NCBI GenBank assembly: GCA_965206395.1
Contig: CBDBJK010000036.1
Span: 62,001 to 126,000, forward strand
Direction: 5' to 3'
Length of the DNA: 64,000 nucleotides
DNA from: CBDBJK01 sp965206395
GTDB taxonomy: Bacteria; Chloroflexota; Dehalococcoidia; Lucifugimonadales; CATOSD01
This document shows positions 62,511-64,000 of the stretch, piece by piece; position 1 is the first letter of the stretch, and each line of letters starts with the position of its first letter. The position numbers were made by a program, and so were the translations under genes. The notes under the pieces were generated by a model. That model ran no database searches. It was not told the DNA's origin and saw nothing but the letters and a program-made list of their open reading frames with translations.

Positions 62511-63512
62511 CTACATCACGCGGTCGAGGCGAGGGTTGGGAGTGATGCCGGGGATACGGCCCCTCTTGGCAGCGGGTCTGCCGTCAATCTCGTGGATGTC
62601 GGCGGTAAAATCGTTGGGGGAGGCATCGGAAATGTAGCTGCCGACCCCGAAACCGCTGACAGGTGCGCCCAAGTCCATGAACTCCTTGATCTTTTGCGCA
62701 GTGAATCCACCACTGACAAATATCTCAACGTGCCTGAAGCCTGCGAGGTCGAGGCGCACTCGTACCTCTTTAACTAGCTCTGGCGTCACTCCGCCTCTTT
62801 CCAGAGGGGTGTCAAGGCGTACGCCTCGGAGCTTTTCCCTGAGAGCGTGTGCAACGTTGAGAGATTCGCCCGCTTCGTCTTTGAAAGTGTCCACGAGCGC
62901 TACTCTGGGGACTTCCTGTGGCATGTGCCGGTCAAAGGCTTGAACGGCCTTAACCGTGTCGCCAATCAGCAATGGCAGGATATGAGGCATGTTGCCCGAC
63001 GGAGTAATGCCCGAAAGCCTGGCCCCCAGAATCGTTGAGCAGGATACGCAGCCACCTCCAACTACTGCCGCGTAGTCTATGTTGGCGGCGACGTTGGGAT
63101 GGATATGCCGCGCGCCGATGGCGACTACCGGGATACCCTGCGCCGCTTCGACGCAATCGCGGGCCGCCGTCGCCCATCCACTGCACGACGACAGGATACC
63201 GCATATAGATGTCTCGTAGAGACCGAAGGTGCTGTACGGTGCTTTTATGCGCAGCGCGACCTCTTTCACGTCGATAGTCTCACCCTCGTCCAGCGCCCAG
63301 ACCTCGCTGCCCGTCTCAGGGAGCACCTTCGCAAGCAGAGTTCGCACCTCTTTGATTCCGCAGAATACCCCTTTATGTTTGGGGGAAAATTCCATCGTGA
63401 CGGAGGGATTCACACCCTCGTTTCGCAAAATGGTGAGCGTACGCTGAAGATAGACGTCTGCGGTGTCGCCTACGAGAATCGAGGGTCGGATATCGAATTC
63501 AGGACTGACCAT
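62511..63512 (-). CDS. Nicotinate phosphoribosyltransferase
   Basis: 333 residues: 'IRPSILVGDTADVYLQRTL', 'APYSTFGLYETSICGILSSCSGWATAARDC', 'AIGARHIHPNVAANIDYAAVVGG' and 'VSGGFTAQKIKEFMDLGAPVSGFGVGSYI'. This is the short NAPRTase-type enzyme that forms nicotinate mononucleotide in NAD salvage. The upstream gene on the same strand is a nicotinamidase-like hydrolase, which would supply its substrate. A repeat unit lies between the two. Confidence 0.9.
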   Translation of the reverse strand: MVSPEFDIRPSILVGDTADVYLQRTLTILRNEGVNPSVTMEFSPKHKGVFCGIKEVRTLLAKVLPETGSEVWALDEGETIDVKEVALRIKAPYSTFGLYETSICGILSSCSGWATAARDCVEAAQGIPVVAIGARHIHPNVAANIDYAAVVGGGCVSCSTILGARLSGITPSGNMPHILPLLIGDTVKAVQAFDRHMPQEVPRVALVDTFKDEAGESLNVAHALREKLRGVRLDTPLERGGVTPELVKEVRVRLDLAGFRHVEIFVSGGFTAQKIKEFMDLGAPVSGFGVGSYISDASPNDFTADIHEIDGRPAAKRGRIPGITPNPRLDRVM

Positions 63513-63524
63513 ATATACTCACCC

Positions 63525-63602
63525 AGTCCTTCCGCGGAAGGATAATGACGCCTGTTTTTAGTCGCCCCTCTCCGTGAACGGAGAGGGGACGGGGGTGAGG
63601 TC
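63525..63602. repeat. Intergenic repeat with TCCTTCCGCGGAAGGA palindrome
   Basis: Same unit as at 6171: the 16-base palindrome at 63527-63542, 'cctgtttttag', the hairpin CCCCTCTCCGTGAACGGAGAGGGG and 'acgggggtgagg'. Part of it is read as the C-terminal codons of the cysteine hydrolase gene. Confidence 0.75.
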
Positions 63603-64000
63603 TGTCTTCACCAGCTTCGCCCCCAGGATTTTCTCCATATGCTCCAGGGCGTACTTGTGCGCTTCAGGGTCAAAAGTTGCCACACAGTCCGTCGGAATCT
63701 CGACGAGGTAATCTCGATTGCGGACGTCGGATGTAGTATGCATCACGCATATGTCTGTGCACACTCCGCATATGATGACCTTGTCGGGATTCAGCTCTGC
63801 GAGCCGCTGATCGAGGTCGGTTTCGAAGAAGGCGCTGTAGCGTCGCTTGAGAATGACATCGCCTTCGTAACCCGCAAGCTCCGGGATGACCTCAGCCTCT
63901 CTGGTGCCCTTGACGCAGTGTACCGGAAATATCTGAAACTCAAGATCGTCAGGGTCGTGGTTGTCGCAAATAAAGAATACCCTGGAGCCTCTGGCCTGCT
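63558..64000 (-). CDS. Cysteine hydrolase (nicotinamidase/isochorismatase family), partial
   Basis: C-terminal 147 residues; the gene runs off the window. 'FFICDNHDPDDLEFQIFPVHC', 'GTREAEVIPEL', 'LKRRYSAFFETDLDQRL' and the nucleophile in 'ICGVCTDICVMHTT' are typical of nicotinamidase-like enzymes. Together with the next gene it gives a two-step route from nicotinamide to nicotinate mononucleotide. The last 13 residues (LTPVPSPFTERGD) are encoded by an intergenic repeat, so the original stop seems to have been lost. Confidence 0.85.
   Translation of the reverse strand, partial: QARGSRVFFICDNHDPDDLEFQIFPVHCVKGTREAEVIPELAGYEGDVILKRRYSAFFETDLDQRLAELNPDKVIICGVCTDICVMHTTSDVRNRDYLVEIPTDCVATFDPEAHKYALEHMEKILGAKLVKTDLTPVPSPFTERGD

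Noticed and set aside
1..64000. tRNA, rRNA or prophage
   Set aside because: No cloverleaf, rRNA segment or phage structural cluster was recognised; the spike-like protein at 61737 stands alone.

Overview
The window looks like chromosome from a free-living bacterium of moderate GC content. Its metabolic genes (a tandem CaiB/BaiF CoA-transferase, an acyl-CoA dehydrogenase, TPP enzymes, a cobalamin-dependent MetH), a Gram-positive-type SOS box and dispersed 'gagggtgaaac' repeats suggest a Chloroflexota lineage (Dehalococcoidia/SAR202-like). That placement is an inference; no rRNA or tRNA gene is present to confirm it.

Layout. 1-4.3 kb: an IS5-truncated ABC-2 ATPase and its permease, an SOS-boxed radical SAM repair gene, a cupin and a frameshifted VOC gene. 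4.4-12.4 kb: a TPP enzyme, an FHA/winged-helix gene cut by nested IS1182 and IS630 elements, and a membrane Ser/Thr kinase. 12.6-17.8 kb: a GatC-like/amidase pair and a small secreted gene split by three insertion sequences. 18-23.5 kb: MFS exporter, alpha/beta hydrolase, arylsulfotransferase-like protein, CinA and a small membrane protein. 23.6-27 kb: an IS5 remnant between direct repeats and a secreted acidic protein split by an IS3 element. 27-36.2 kb: ThiI, thioredoxin-like proteins, MetH, a SRPBCC gene and an acyl-CoA dehydrogenase split by IS630. 36.5-42.1 kb: CoA-transferase, ProA, Uma2 protein and an EamA transporter. 42.2-50.2 kb: an NHL lipoprotein split by a second IS630-type element, a ketoacyl synthase, SRAP, a TPP enzyme, a 56-residue zinc-ribbon gene behind a LexA-type box, and two membrane proteins built from one repeated unit. 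50.5-56 kb: a glutaredoxin-thioredoxin reductase fusion split by IS630, a thioredoxin-like protein, a Crp/Fnr regulator, a 14-TM exporter and small genes. 56-64 kb: recA, recX, a CorC-like protein, a phosphatase, tilS, a spike-like beta-helix protein and an NAD-salvage pair.

The dominant signal is insertion-sequence activity. Eleven IS copies or remnants of at least six types occur, and seven host genes are interrupted. Six of those seven can be rejoined by removing the elements and one copy of each target duplication; the ABC ATPase cannot, because its 5' half is outside the window. Most insertions used CTAG. Both IS630-family elements carry their transposase in two frames joined at a poly-A run that is one A too long. 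A second theme is SOS: GAAC-N4-GTTC-type boxes precede the radical SAM gene, recA and the unnamed zinc-ribbon gene, and an SRAP gene is nearby. Several host genes carry single-base frameshifts that could be real decay or assembly errors.
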